Made by a program: the position numbers and the translations under genes
The notes under the pieces: model-generated
The model's database searches: none
Told to the model about the DNA's origin: nothing
The model's input: only the letters and a program-made list of their open reading frames with translations
Assembly (NCBI GenBank): GCA_902363045.1
Contig: CABIYX010000006.1
Location: forward strand, 56,394-120,393
Reading direction: 5' to 3'
From: Clostridiales bacterium
Lineage (GTDB): Bacteria > Bacillota > Clostridia > Oscillospirales > Oscillospiraceae
DNA length: 64,000 bases
In this document: one piece after another, positions 41,867-50,677 of the stretch
Layout: each line of letters starts with the position of its first letter
Numbering within the stretch: position 1 is the stretch's first letter

Positions 41867-44542
41867 ATGCTGTTTCACTGTACGAAGGAGGACTGCCGCT
41901 TTTGGGGCGAGGGGGAGGTTCTTCCGGACGCCTGCCCCCGGTGCGGCGGCGCGCTGACCGTTGGGGATCGGGAGAAGATGACCGGGGATGACTGGTGCGC
42001 CCTGGGGGTGTTCTGGATCGAGCAGGACGGGGCGGAGGAGAAGGCCGTGTCCTGCTTCCGCCGGTCCGCCCAGCTGGGCAGCGGCTGGGGGGCGTGTAAC
42101 CTGGGCCTGTGCCTGGAGCAGGGCACCGGGGTGGAGGCCGACCCGCGCCAGGCGCTTTGGCTCTATCAGCAGGCGGCGGAGATGGGCAGCCTGCCCGCCC
42201 TGTGCAATCTGGCGGTGTGCTATGAGGAGGGGATCGGGACCCCTCCCGACCCGCGCCAGGCGGTGGCGCTGTACCGCCGGGCGGCGGAGTACGGCTCCAC
42301 CCGTGCCCAGCGCCTGCTGGCCCGGTGCTGTGACCGGGGGATCGGGATGGACCGGCGGGACCCGGCCCAGGCGGTGGAGTGGCTGCGCATGGCGGCCCTT
42401 CAGGGGGATATGCCCAGCCAGACCCTGCTGGCCAAGCACTACGAGTTCGGCGACGGGGTGGAGCAGGACCCGGAGCTGTCGGTGCGCTGGTACCGCCGGG
42501 CGGCGGAGGGGGATGAGCCGGAGGCCAAATGCTGTCTGGGCTGGCTGATGGAGCAGGGCAAATGGGTGGAGCAAGACCCGGAGGAGGCGGTGGAACTCTA
42601 CCGCCAGGCGGCTGAGGCTGGTTCGGAGCGCGGCCTGCTGCTCCTGGCCGACTGTCTGCTCCACGGAGTCGGGATCCCGGCCGCTCCGGCTGAGGCGGTC
42701 CGCTGTTATGAGAAGGGGGTGGAGGCAGGCAGCGCCCGGGCGATGTGCAGCCTGGGCTGGTGCTATGAGACCGGAAACGGCGTGGAGCAGAGCTGGGAGG
42801 AGGCTGTCCGCTGGTACCGCCGGAGCGCGGAAGAGGGCAGCGCCCAGGCCATGTGCAATTTGGGCTGGTGCTATGAGACCGGAAACGGCGTGGAACAGAG
42901 CTGGGAGGAGGCCGTCCAATGGTACCGCCGGGGCGCGGAAGGGGACGACGCCCAGGCGATGTGCAACCTTGGCTGGTGCTATGAGACCGGAAACGGTGTG
43001 GAACAGAGCTGGGAGGAGGCCGTCCAGTGGTACCGCCGGAGCGCGGAGGCGGGCAATGCCCGGGCAATGTGTAATCTGGGCTGGTGCTATGAGAGCGGCA
43101 GGGGCGTGGAACAGAGCTGGGAGGAGGCTGTCCTCTGGTATCGCCGGAGCGCGGAAGAGGGCGACGCCCGGGCGATGTGCAACCTGGGCTGGTGCTATGA
43201 GAGCGGCGGGGGCGCAGAGCAGAGCTGGGAGCAGGCTGTCCTCTGGTACCGCCGGAGCGCGGAGGCGGGCAGCGCCCAGGCCATGTGCAACCTGGGCTGG
43301 TGCTATGAGACCGGAAACGGCGTGGAACAGAGCTGGAAGCAGGCGGTCCACTGGTACCGCCGGAGCGCGGAGGCGGGCAACGCCCGGGCGATGTGCGGCC
43401 TTGGCTGGTGCTATGAGAGCGGGAGCGGCGTGGAACAGAGCTGGGAGCAGGCCGTCCACTGGTACCGCCGGGGCGCGGAGGCGGGCAATGCCCGGGGGAT
43501 GTGCAACCTGGGCTGGTGCTATGAGACCGGGAACGGCGTGGAGCAGAACAGGGAGGAGGCTGTCCTCTGGTACCGCCGGAGCGCGGAAGAGGGCAGCGCC
43601 CGGGCGATGTGCAATCTGGGTTGGTGCTATGAGAAGGGGATCGGCGTGGAGCGTGACTCGGCCCAGGCGGCGGAGTGGTACCGCCGGAGCGCGGAGGCGG
43701 GCGACGCCCGGGGGATGTGCAACCTGGGCTGGTGCTATGAGAGCGGCAGGGGCGTGGAGCAGAATTGGGAGCAGGCTGTCTACTGGTACCGCCAGGGCGC
43801 GGAAGGGGGCAGCACCCAGGCGATGTGTAACCTGGGCTGGTGCTATGAGACCGGAAACGGCGTGGAACAGAGCTGGGAGCAGGCTTTCTGCTGGTACCGC
43901 CGTGGCCTGGAAAAAGGCAGCGCCCGGGCGATGTTCCAACTGGCTTGGTGCTATGAAAAGGGGCTCGGTGTGGAGCGTGACCCGGCTCAGGCGGCGGAGT
44001 GGTATCTCCAAGGAGCCGAGTTGGGCAGCAGCGCCTGCATGAACAACCTGGCGGAGTTGCTGGCCAAGGGGGACGGCGTTCCTCAGGACCTGGAGCAGGC
44101 CATGGAGTGGTACCGCCGGGCGGCGAAGCAGGACGATGAGTGCGCCTGGTACAACCTGGGCTGGTACCACGAGCAGGCGGGGGAGCTGGACCAGGCCCTG
44201 GAGTGCCTGCTCCGGGCGGATGAGCTGGGAGACAGCTCCGCCTGCTGGGCGCTGGGCCGGTTTTATGAGACCGGGACCGCCGTGGAGCGGGACCCGGAGC
44301 GGGCGTTTGAGTATTACCGGAAGGGCGCGGAGCGGGAGGACCTGAACAGTATGTGCCGCCTGGCGCGGTGCCACGCCCTGGGCCTGGGGACCCGGCAGGA
44401 CCGGGAGAAGGCCGCCAAGCTGGCCCGGGAGATCCTCGCTCAAAACTGGGAGGAGACCGGCGAGCTGGAGGACTACGGCGCCCGGGAGGAGCTGGAGGCC
44501 CTGCGGGCGCTGTGGAAGGAGCTGGAGCCCGGCGAGCCGTGA
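41867..44542 (+). CDS. Large Sel1-repeat protein with expanded repeat core
   Basis: The 891-residue protein starts at 41867 with GAGGAGAGGAG upstream. A small N-terminal Cys cluster (CTKEDC and CPRCGG) is followed by about 22 Sel1-type helical repeats of about 36 residues. The 12 central repeats (about 42720-44020) are nearly identical (for example MCNLGWCYETGNGVEQSWEE), while the six before and four after are divergent. Sel1 arrays act as protein-binding scaffolds. There is no signal peptide or membrane segment. The partner is unknown. The homogeneous core implies recent amplification, and copy number may vary between strains. Confidence 0.9.
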   Translation: MLFHCTKEDCRFWGEGEVLPDACPRCGGALTVGDREKMTGDDWCALGVFWIEQDGAEEKAVSCFRRSAQLGSGWGACNLGLCLEQGTGVEADPRQALWLYQQAAEMGSLPALCNLAVCYEEGIGTPPDPRQAVALYRRAAEYGSTRAQRLLARCCDRGIGMDRRDPAQAVEWLRMAALQGDMPSQTLLAKHYEFGDGVEQDPELSVRWYRRAAEGDEPEAKCCLGWLMEQGKWVEQDPEEAVELYRQAAEAGSERGLLLLADCLLHGVGIPAAPAEAVRCYEKGVEAGSARAMCSLGWCYETGNGVEQSWEEAVRWYRRSAEEGSAQAMCNLGWCYETGNGVEQSWEEAVQWYRRGAEGDDAQAMCNLGWCYETGNGVEQSWEEAVQWYRRSAEAGNARAMCNLGWCYESGRGVEQSWEEAVLWYRRSAEEGDARAMCNLGWCYESGGGAEQSWEQAVLWYRRSAEAGSAQAMCNLGWCYETGNGVEQSWKQAVHWYRRSAEAGNARAMCGLGWCYESGSGVEQSWEQAVHWYRRGAEAGNARGMCNLGWCYETGNGVEQNREEAVLWYRRSAEEGSARAMCNLGWCYEKGIGVERDSAQAAEWYRRSAEAGDARGMCNLGWCYESGRGVEQNWEQAVYWYRQGAEGGSTQAMCNLGWCYETGNGVEQSWEQAFCWYRRGLEKGSARAMFQLAWCYEKGLGVERDPAQAAEWYLQGAELGSSACMNNLAELLAKGDGVPQDLEQAMEWYRRAAKQDDECAWYNLGWYHEQAGELDQALECLLRADELGDSSACWALGRFYETGTAVERDPERAFEYYRKGAEREDLNSMCRLARCHALGLGTRQDREKAAKLAREILAQNWEETGELEDYGAREELEALRALWKELEPGEP
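42720..44020 (+). repeat. Tandem array of about twelve 108-bp coding repeats
   Basis: Successive 108-bp units encode GSARAMCNLGWCYETGNGVE-type repeats with only a few changes each. Variable positions cluster at the Thr/Ser-Gly-Asn/Arg turn and at the residue before WYRR. Confidence 0.85.
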
Positions 44543-44569
44543 CGCCTCCGGCCCACTGAAAAACAGAAC

Positions 44570-44595
44570 AAGGGACCCGCCGCGGCGGGTCCCTT
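44570..44595 (+). terminator. Terminator of the Sel1 gene
   Basis: A 12-bp perfect stem (44570-44581 with 44584-44595) ends in CTTT. An identical stem recurs at 44902-44927. Confidence 0.7.
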
Positions 44596-44845
44596 TGAGA
44601 CTGTCGAAAAAGTGGCATAGCCACTTTTTCGAGGGGGATTGCACGAAAGCTTCGTCTCGATCTCGTCGTCACAAGTTCCGTATCATTCGCATCCCCATAA
44701 ATGGGAATGCGAACTCACTTCACTGCTCCTCCTCTCCCATAAAACCGAAGGTTTTATGGGGACCCAGAGAAATTGTCGGCGAAGCTTTCACGAGAAGTGT
44801 CATTTCCGAGGTACACGCCCCCGGAAATGACGGGATCCAATTTTA

Positions 44846-44891
44846 TTCCGTCGCCTTCGGGCGACGGAACTCCTTGCAGGAGGGCTTTTTT
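44846..44891 (+). terminator. Dispersed-type terminator
   Basis: Stem TTCCGTCGCC/GGCGACGGAA (44846-44869), mini-hairpin CTCCT-TGC-AGGAG and a T6 run with tail TTTTTTGACAAGCTG match the guaB terminator layout at 18083-18134. Confidence 0.75.
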
Positions 44892-44959
44892 GACAAGCTG
44901 GAAGGGACCCGCCGCGGCGGGTCCCTTTTGTATCCTGATTGCGGTACGAGGGGCGGGGC

Positions 44960-45922
44960 TCAGTCCCGCTCCTGCTCCCACTTGAGGAAGCTGCCGGTAA
45001 CGGCGTCGATCTCAAACTCATATTCCATGCTGCCCTCCCGCAGCTCGCCTTCATAAACTGCCCGGCCATCGTCCACATCCAGCTCCAGCTGGATCAGAGT
45101 GGCCTTGGGGGCCTTGTCCTGGGCCAGCTTTTGGGCCTTCTCCCGGGAGATGTAGTCCTTGCTGTCAGAGGGGGCAGAGGGGATGGTGTAGTCCTCAATG
45201 TCGGAATCGAAGTCCACCACCGCGCCGGTCAAGGCGTCGATCTCATAGTCATACTCCCGGCTGCCGGAATAGAATTCCACCTCATAGAACATTCGACCAT
45301 CGTCCCGGTCCAGCTCCACCCGAACAAAGGAGACCTCCTTGCCGGACAGACCAGCGTGCTTCAGGGCCAGCTCCTTGGCCCGGTCCTTGCCAATCAGATC
45401 GGCACTGTCAGAGGGGATGGTATAGTCCTCGATGTCAGAGTCGAAGTCCACCACCGCGCCGGTGACGGCATCGATCTCATAGTCGTACTCCCGGCTGCCA
45501 GAATAGAACTCCACCTCATAGACTGCCCGGCCATCGTCCCAGTCCAGCTTCAGCTGGAGGAAGGAGACCTCCTTGCCAGAGAGTCCGGCGTGCTTCAGGG
45601 CCAGTTCCTTGGCCTTGGACTCGCCGATGTAGCTGGCGTCATCGTCGTGGATGATAACAGTCTGGCTGTCGTTGTCCCAAGAGACCTCCGCCCCCAGCAG
45701 CTGACCCAGGGAGGACAGGGGCAGGTAGGTGGTGCCGTTGTAGATCAGGGGAGAGACCTTCACCCCGGTGGTGTCCCGGACGGTGTAGGTGGTGCCGTTG
45801 ACCTTCAGGGTCACATCGGGGCGGAAGGTGGCGGTCACGCTGTTGCTCTGGCTGGCGGCGGCGGTCCCCACCACCATGCAGCTGGTGAGGGCGAGGGCGG
45901 CGATGATGTAAGACTTTTTCAT
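44960..45922 (-). CDS. Secreted PepSY-domain protein with stalk-like N-terminal domain
   Basis: The 320-residue protein begins with a signal peptide (MKKSYIIAALALTSCMVVGT). A copper-amine-oxidase-N-like domain follows at about 28-92 (LKVNGTTYTV, NGTTYLPLSSLGQLLG). Three PepSY units come after, at about 95-180, 180-265 and 265-320. Units 1 and 2 are nearly identical over about 80 residues. PepSY domains often inhibit or regulate peptidases outside the membrane. The Cys in the signal region could be a lipidation site but the context is weak. GAGAGG precedes the ATG. Confidence 0.88.
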   Translation of the reverse strand: MKKSYIIAALALTSCMVVGTAAASQSNSVTATFRPDVTLKVNGTTYTVRDTTGVKVSPLIYNGTTYLPLSSLGQLLGAEVSWDNDSQTVIIHDDDASYIGESKAKELALKHAGLSGKEVSFLQLKLDWDDGRAVYEVEFYSGSREYDYEIDAVTGAVVDFDSDIEDYTIPSDSADLIGKDRAKELALKHAGLSGKEVSFVRVELDRDDGRMFYEVEFYSGSREYDYEIDALTGAVVDFDSDIEDYTIPSAPSDSKDYISREKAQKLAQDKAPKATLIQLELDVDDGRAVYEGELREGSMEYEFEIDAVTGSFLKWEQERD

Positions 45923-46188
45923 GTTGGATTCCTCTCTTTCTCAGCCGTTCAGGCTGCTCTGCTTTGCGCTTCTGACTATGAAATGCGCGGGGACCGGGTT
46001 TTATTGCGCGGGGCAAAAAATTTTTTCTCCGGGCCCGGCCCGGGCCACCGCCGTCAGGCTTGACCTGACTTGACTATCACAGTGACCATTACTTTTTTCT
46101 TTTACTATTACCCTTTACGGGGGGGATAGTGGCACGCAAACGTACACCAAACAGCAAGGTCCCGCCAGGGGTAAAAGGAGGAATGGAC

Positions 46189-46611
46189 ATGAACAATCCA
46201 AAACGGGGCTTTGTGGTCTATTTTGACAACTACCCCATGCTCCTGGCACTTCCGCCGGAGCAGCGGGGCCTACTGTTTACCGCCCTGATGCAGTACGCTG
46301 ACGGGCGGTGGCGGGGGGAGGTGTCGGACCCGGAGGAGGTGCTGGAGCGCTGGCCGGGCATGGAGCCGCAGGCCCGGATGGGCTTCCGCTTCATGGCGTC
46401 CGCCGTGGACCGGGACACCCAGCGGTGGCTCCTGCGCCGCCAGTCCGGGGAGCGCCGCCGCCAGCAGACCCAAAAGGAGGGGGAGCGGAGCGCTCCGGCC
46501 CCCGGCAGTCCCGCGCCCCGTGCCCGGACGGAGCCGCCCGACCCCCGGTACAGCGCGGATCTGGAGCAGACCCGCCGTCTGGTGGAGCGCATCCGCGGCG
46601 GGGGCGTCTAA
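46189..46611 (+). CDS. Small DUF6291-like protein
   Basis: The 140-residue protein starts at ATG 46189 (AAGGAGG 7 nt upstream; an ATG at 46183 is too close). FVVYFDNYPMLLALPPEQRG and LFTALMQYADG resemble the N-terminal block found in phage and mobile-element proteins of the DUF6291 type, a recollection not checked. The C-terminal half is basic and low-complexity, ending in a short helix. The function is unknown. Confidence 0.7.
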   Translation: MNNPKRGFVVYFDNYPMLLALPPEQRGLLFTALMQYADGRWRGEVSDPEEVLERWPGMEPQARMGFRFMASAVDRDTQRWLLRRQSGERRRQQTQKEGERSAPAPGSPAPRARTEPPDPRYSADLEQTRRLVERIRGGGV

Positions 46612-46629
46612 GCCTGCGGGAGCAAGAAA

Positions 46630-46663
46630 AAAGGACCGGTATGAATTTTCATACTGGTCCTTT
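46630..46663 (-). terminator. Terminator of rnpB
   Basis: AAAGGACCGGTATG (46630-46643) pairs with CATACTGGTCCTTT (46650-46663), one mismatch. On the minus strand a T6 run follows. Confidence 0.85.
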
Positions 46664-46671
46664 GGTGCAAG

Positions 46672-47015
46672 TAGGCCTGTAAGCCGGGTTCTGTCTTTTA
46701 AGACAGCCATCTATCTCGACGCGCCGTTGCCGGCGCGCTCCAGCCGCCTCCCCGGGACGGTCGGGCCGACCTGTGTGTCCCTCCACGGCGTTGCTCCGGA
46801 TAGAGTTTACAGCGACGGGCGCTTCCACGCCGTCGGGTGAGCTCTTACCTCACCTTTCCACCTTGACCGGCCAGAAGGCCGGCAGACTATTTCTGTTGCA
46901 CTTTTCCTAGGGTCGCCCCCGGCGGATGTTATCCGTTATCCTTGCCCTATGGAGCCCGGACTTTCCTCACAGACGGGCCTTTCGCCCCGCCCGCGCGGCT
47001 GTCCAACCTGCTTGC
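46672..47015 (-). ncRNA. rnpB: RNase P RNA (class A)
   Basis: This is the catalytic RNA of RNase P, which matures tRNA 5' ends. On the minus strand, GAGGAAAGTCCGGGCT (46968-46952 region) is the conserved 5' core. ACAGAACCCGGCTTACAGG (46692-46674) is the conserved 3' core. The arrangement is that of class A RNA. The 5' end is set from the promoter and is accurate to a few bases. A strong promoter and terminator flank it. Confidence 0.95.
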
Positions 47016-47021
47016 CCGTCT

Positions 47022-47050
47022 ATCATACAGGAAAACGCCGCCGGTGTCAA
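47022..47050 (-). promoter_or_regulatory. Promoter of rnpB
   Basis: On the minus strand a perfect TTGACA (47050-47045) and TATGAT (47027-47022) are 17 bp apart. Transcription should start near 47015. Confidence 0.88.
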
Positions 47051-47057
47051 ATGTTCG

Positions 47058-47086
47058 TTGAATTTTTTTCCCGGCTATGGTAATAT
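47058..47086 (+). promoter_or_regulatory. Promoter of murD
   Basis: TTGAAT (47058-47063) and TAATAT (47081-47086), 17 bp apart, lie back to back with the rnpB promoter. Confidence 0.7.
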
Positions 47087-47186
47087 ATTTTAGTTATATA
47101 GACTGCCGCCGGTCCGCCGGCGGGGCCGAAGCTGGAAGCGTACGGGGCCCGGCAGGGCCCGGAACACGATGGAAGGAGGACGCGCT

Positions 47187-48569
47187 ATGTCCACCATCAA
47201 GGAATATCTGGAGGAAATACAGGGGCGCCCGGTGGCGGTGATCGGCATGGGGGTGAGCAACACGCCCCTGATCAAGATGCTGCTGCGGGCCGGGGCGGAG
47301 GTCACCGTCCGGGACCGGGTCCCAAGGGAGCGGGCGGCGGAGCAGGTCCAGGAGCTGGAGAGCCTGGGTGCCAGGATGATCCTGGGGGAGGAGTACCTCC
47401 AGGATCTCCATGAGGATGTGATCTTCCGCACCCCGGGCCTTTCCCCCAACACGCCGGAACTGGTCAACGCCGTCCGGCGGGGCATCGAACTCAGCTCTGA
47501 GATGGAGTTGTTTTTTCAGACCTGCCCCAGCCGCCTCATCGGCGTCACCGGGAGCGACGGAAAGACCACCACCACCACCATCATCGCCGAATTTTTGAAG
47601 GAGGCGGGGCGGAACGTCTATGTGGGGGGCAACATCGGCAAGCCCCTCCTGCCCGACGTGGCCGACATGGTGGAGGAGGACTTCGCCGTGCTGGAGCTGT
47701 CCTCCTTCCAGCTGATGACCATGGAGCAGAGCCCCCACATCGCGGTGGTCACCAACCTCAGCCCCAACCACCTGGACTACCACCACACCATGGAGGAGTA
47801 CGTCCGGGCCAAGAAGAACATCTTTCTCCACCAGGGACCGGAGGACCGGCTGATCCTCAACTATGACAACGCCCCCACCCGGGCGCTGGCCCGGGAGGCG
47901 GCGTGCCCCGTGACCTTCTTCAGCCGACAGGAGCGGCTGGAGGAGGGGGTCTACCTCCGGGACGGAGCTATCTGGCTGACCAACGAGCAGGGGAGCCGGG
48001 AGGTCCTGCCTCTGGAGCTGATCCAGCTTCCCGGCGACCACAACGTAGAAAATTATATGGCTGCCATCGCCGCGGTGGACGGCCTGGTCCCAGACCGCTG
48101 CGTCCGGGCGGTGGCCCGGCGCTTCCAGGGGGTGGAGCACCGCATCGAGTTCGTCCGGGAGCTGGACGGAGTGCGCTGGTACAACGACTCCATCGGCACC
48201 AGCCCCAGCCGCACCACCGCCTGCCTGGAGTCCTTCGACCAGAAGGTGGTGCTGATCGCGGGTGGATACGACAAGGGAATCCCCTTTACTCAGCTTGGCA
48301 TGGAGATCGTGGACCGGGTGAAGGCCCTGATCCTCACCGGGGACACCGCCGCCGCCATCCGCCGCGCGGTGGAGCAGGCCCCGGGCTTTGAAGCCAGCGG
48401 CCTGGTGATCCGGGAGGAGGAGGACCTGGCCGCCGCCGTGGGCGCCGCCCGGGAGACCGCCCGGAAGGGGGACGTGGTGGTGCTGTCCCCCGCCTGCGCC
48501 GCCTTTGACCGGTTCAAAAACTTTATGGAGCGGGGTCAGGCGTTCAAGCGTCTGGTCCAGGGGCTCTGA
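47187..48569 (+). CDS. murD: UDP-N-acetylmuramoylalanine--D-glutamate ligase
   Basis: MurD adds D-Glu to UDP-MurNAc-L-Ala in peptidoglycan synthesis. The 460-residue protein starts at ATG 47187 (GGAGG 7 nt upstream). The N-terminal Rossmann part has VAVIGMGVSN, the ATP loop is GVTGSDGKTTTT, and NLSPNHLDYHHTMEEY and IAGGYDKG follow in the central and C-terminal domains. It stands apart from any division cluster here, preceding M42 peptidase genes. Confidence 0.95.
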   Translation: MSTIKEYLEEIQGRPVAVIGMGVSNTPLIKMLLRAGAEVTVRDRVPRERAAEQVQELESLGARMILGEEYLQDLHEDVIFRTPGLSPNTPELVNAVRRGIELSSEMELFFQTCPSRLIGVTGSDGKTTTTTIIAEFLKEAGRNVYVGGNIGKPLLPDVADMVEEDFAVLELSSFQLMTMEQSPHIAVVTNLSPNHLDYHHTMEEYVRAKKNIFLHQGPEDRLILNYDNAPTRALAREAACPVTFFSRQERLEEGVYLRDGAIWLTNEQGSREVLPLELIQLPGDHNVENYMAAIAAVDGLVPDRCVRAVARRFQGVEHRIEFVRELDGVRWYNDSIGTSPSRTTACLESFDQKVVLIAGGYDKGIPFTQLGMEIVDRVKALILTGDTAAAIRRAVEQAPGFEASGLVIREEEDLAAAVGAARETARKGDVVVLSPACAAFDRFKNFMERGQAFKRLVQGL

Positions 48570-48593
48570 GCGGATAGACAGGAGGACTGTTGG

Positions 48594-49631
48594 TTGAACT
48601 ATGAAAAGACGCTGGCCGGGCTGTGCGCCCTGCCCGGCCCCAGCGGGTTCGAGGGCCAGGCGGCCCGGGCGGCCCTGGAGCTGCTCCGCCCCCTGGTGGA
48701 CGAGGCGTTTCTGGACCGCATGGGCAGTGTGGTGGGGGTGCTGCGCTGCGGCCGGGAGGGGGCCAAAAAGGTGCTGCTGGACGCCCACCTGGACGAGATC
48801 GGCTTTCTCATCACCGGACACGAGGAGGGCTTCCTCCGCTTCGCCCCTCTGGGCGGGGTGGACCCCAGGATGCTCCCGGACCGGGAGCTGACCATCCTCA
48901 CCCAGCCCCCTGTGGTGGGGGTGGTGTCCTGTCTGCCCCCCCACATCCAGAGCCGGGAGGATATGGACCAGTCCGTGGCCATCCAGGACCTGTATCTGGA
49001 TGTGGGCCTGGATCAGGAGACGGCCCGGGCCCGCATCCCGGTGGGCACTCCGGCGGTCTACCGGGCGGGCTGCACCCCCCTGGGGGACAAGCTGCTGTGC
49101 GGCAAGGCGCTGGACGACCGGGCCTGCTTTGCCATTTTGTTGGATGCACTGGAGCGGCTGCGGGACAGGGAGCTGGACGTAGATTTGTATGTCCTGGGCT
49201 CCACCCAGGAGGAGACCCACAGCACCGGAGCCATCGCCGCCGCCTACGGGATCGCCCCGGACTGCTGTGTGGCGGTGGATGTGACCCACGGGGATTCCCC
49301 GGACGCGTCCAAGGACAAGACCTTCCCCCTGGGCGGCGGCCCGGTCATCGGGCTGGGGCCCAACTGCACCCGCTGGATGGCCCGGCGGCTGGAGCGGAAG
49401 GCGGAGGAGCTGGGGCTGGACGTCCAGCTGGAGGTCATGGCCGGCTCCTCCGGGACCAACGGCTGGCCCATGCAGATCAGCCGGGAGGGGATCGCCACGG
49501 CGGTGCTCTCCCTGCCCCTGCGGTATATGCACACCCCCATCGAGACGGTCCACCGGGACGACCTGGACCACACGGCCCAGCTGCTGGCCGCCTTTCTCGA
49601 GGGCCTTGGAGAGGAGGCGGAGGCGCTTTGA
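48594..49631 (+). CDS. M42-family aminopeptidase, copy 1
   Basis: This 345-residue di-metal aminopeptidase/endoglucanase-like protein (FrvX/YsdC family) starts at TTG 48594 with AGGAGG 8 nt upstream. Metal and catalytic motifs are LLDAHLDEIGF, LDDRACFAI, STQEETHSTGA, VDVTHGD and MHTPIETVH. It is the first of three tandem paralogs and overlaps copy 2 by TTGA at 49628. Members form large tetrahedral cytosolic complexes that trim peptides. Confidence 0.93.
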   Translation: MNYEKTLAGLCALPGPSGFEGQAARAALELLRPLVDEAFLDRMGSVVGVLRCGREGAKKVLLDAHLDEIGFLITGHEEGFLRFAPLGGVDPRMLPDRELTILTQPPVVGVVSCLPPHIQSREDMDQSVAIQDLYLDVGLDQETARARIPVGTPAVYRAGCTPLGDKLLCGKALDDRACFAILLDALERLRDRELDVDLYVLGSTQEETHSTGAIAAAYGIAPDCCVAVDVTHGDSPDASKDKTFPLGGGPVIGLGPNCTRWMARRLERKAEELGLDVQLEVMAGSSGTNGWPMQISREGIATAVLSLPLRYMHTPIETVHRDDLDHTAQLLAAFLEGLGEEAEAL

Positions 49632-50659
49632 TCCAGTGTTTGGAGACCCTGTGCGCCCTGAACGGCGTCTCAGGAGACGAGGGACAGGTGCGGAGCTATA
49701 TCCGCGGCTGGGCGGAGGAGTACGCGGACAGCGTCCGCACCGACGCCCTGGGCAACCTCATCGTGTTCAAGCGGGGCCGGAAGGCGGCCGGGAACCGGCT
49801 GATGCTGTGCGCCCACATGGACGAGGTGGGGGTCATTGTCACCCGGGCCACCGACGAGGGCTTTTTGAAGTTTGATTTTGTGGGCGGCGTGGACCGGCGG
49901 GTGGCCCTGGGCAAGCCGGTGGAGCTGGGGCCCGGCCGGGTCCCCGGGGTCATCGGGATGAAGGCCATCCACCTGCTCAGCCGGGAGGATATGAAGAAGG
50001 TCCCCAAGACCGATGCTCTGTATCTGGACATCGGCGCGTCCAGCCGGGAGGAGGCCCTCTCCATGGTCCCCCTGGGGACCTGCGGGGCCTTTGTGGGCCC
50101 GCCGGAGCGCTTTGGGGACGGCCTGTTCAAGGGCAAGGCCATTGACGACCGGGTGGGCTGCGCCGTGATGCTGGAGCTGCTGCGGGAGAAGCTCCCCATG
50201 GATGTGACCTTCGCCTTCACCGTACAGGAGGAGGTGGGCACCCGGGGGGCCTTCGGCGCGGCCTTCTCCGTCACGCCGGAGGTGGCTCTGGTGCTGGAGA
50301 CCACCACCGCCGCCGACCTGCCCATGGTGGAGGACCACCGGAAGGTGTGCGCCCCGGGAAAAGGCCCGGTGATCTCCTATATGGACGGTGGCACCATCTA
50401 TGACCGGGAGCTGTTTGAGGACCTGCGCTGCCTGGCGGAGAAGCACCGGATCCCCTGGCAGACCAAGGAATATATTGCCGGGGGCAATGACGCCCGTACC
50501 ATTCAGCGCACCAAGTCCGGTGTGCGGGTGGCTGCCCTGTCCGCCGCCGTGCGCTATCTCCATGCCCCGGCCAGCGTGGGCAGCATTTCCGATTTTGAAG
50601 CCATGCTGAAGCTGACCCGGCTGTTCCTGGCCGATCAGGCGGCCCAGCTGACTCTGTAA
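49628..50659 (+). CDS. M42-family aminopeptidase, copy 2
   Basis: The 343-residue protein starts at TTG 49628, overlapping the stop of copy 1. Motifs are LCAHMDEVGVIV, IDDRVGCAV, TVQEEVGTRGA and LHAPASVGS. LETTTAAD replaces the usual DxT segment. It is closer to copy 3 in its first motif than to copy 1. The three together resemble known hetero-oligomeric M42 sets, but this is inference. Confidence 0.93.
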   Translation: MIQCLETLCALNGVSGDEGQVRSYIRGWAEEYADSVRTDALGNLIVFKRGRKAAGNRLMLCAHMDEVGVIVTRATDEGFLKFDFVGGVDRRVALGKPVELGPGRVPGVIGMKAIHLLSREDMKKVPKTDALYLDIGASSREEALSMVPLGTCGAFVGPPERFGDGLFKGKAIDDRVGCAVMLELLREKLPMDVTFAFTVQEEVGTRGAFGAAFSVTPEVALVLETTTAADLPMVEDHRKVCAPGKGPVISYMDGGTIYDRELFEDLRCLAEKHRIPWQTKEYIAGGNDARTIQRTKSGVRVAALSAAVRYLHAPASVGSISDFEAMLKLTRLFLADQAAQLTL

Positions 50660-50677
50660 CGATTAGGGAGTTGTAAC

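Larger units (their letters stand above)
44543..44959. repeat. Gene-free, hairpin-dense stretch between the Sel1 and PepSY genes
   Basis: Hairpins follow one another: 44570-44595, 44604-44632, TTCGCATCCC/GGGAATGCGAA at about 44688-44713, CCCATAAAACC/GGTTTTATGGG at about 44736-44760, GTCATTTCCG/CGGAAATGAC at about 44799-44830, 44846-44869, CTCCT-TGC-AGGAG at 44870-44882 and 44902-44927. The first and last stems have the same sequence, as if a terminator had been duplicated around an inserted palindrome-rich segment. No gene is seen. Confidence 0.7.

Noticed and set aside
41837..44672. Two long open frames (about 935 codons each) opposite the Sel1 gene
   Set aside because: Both are mirror images of the repeat array. 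They are Pro/Ala/Arg-rich with no family features.
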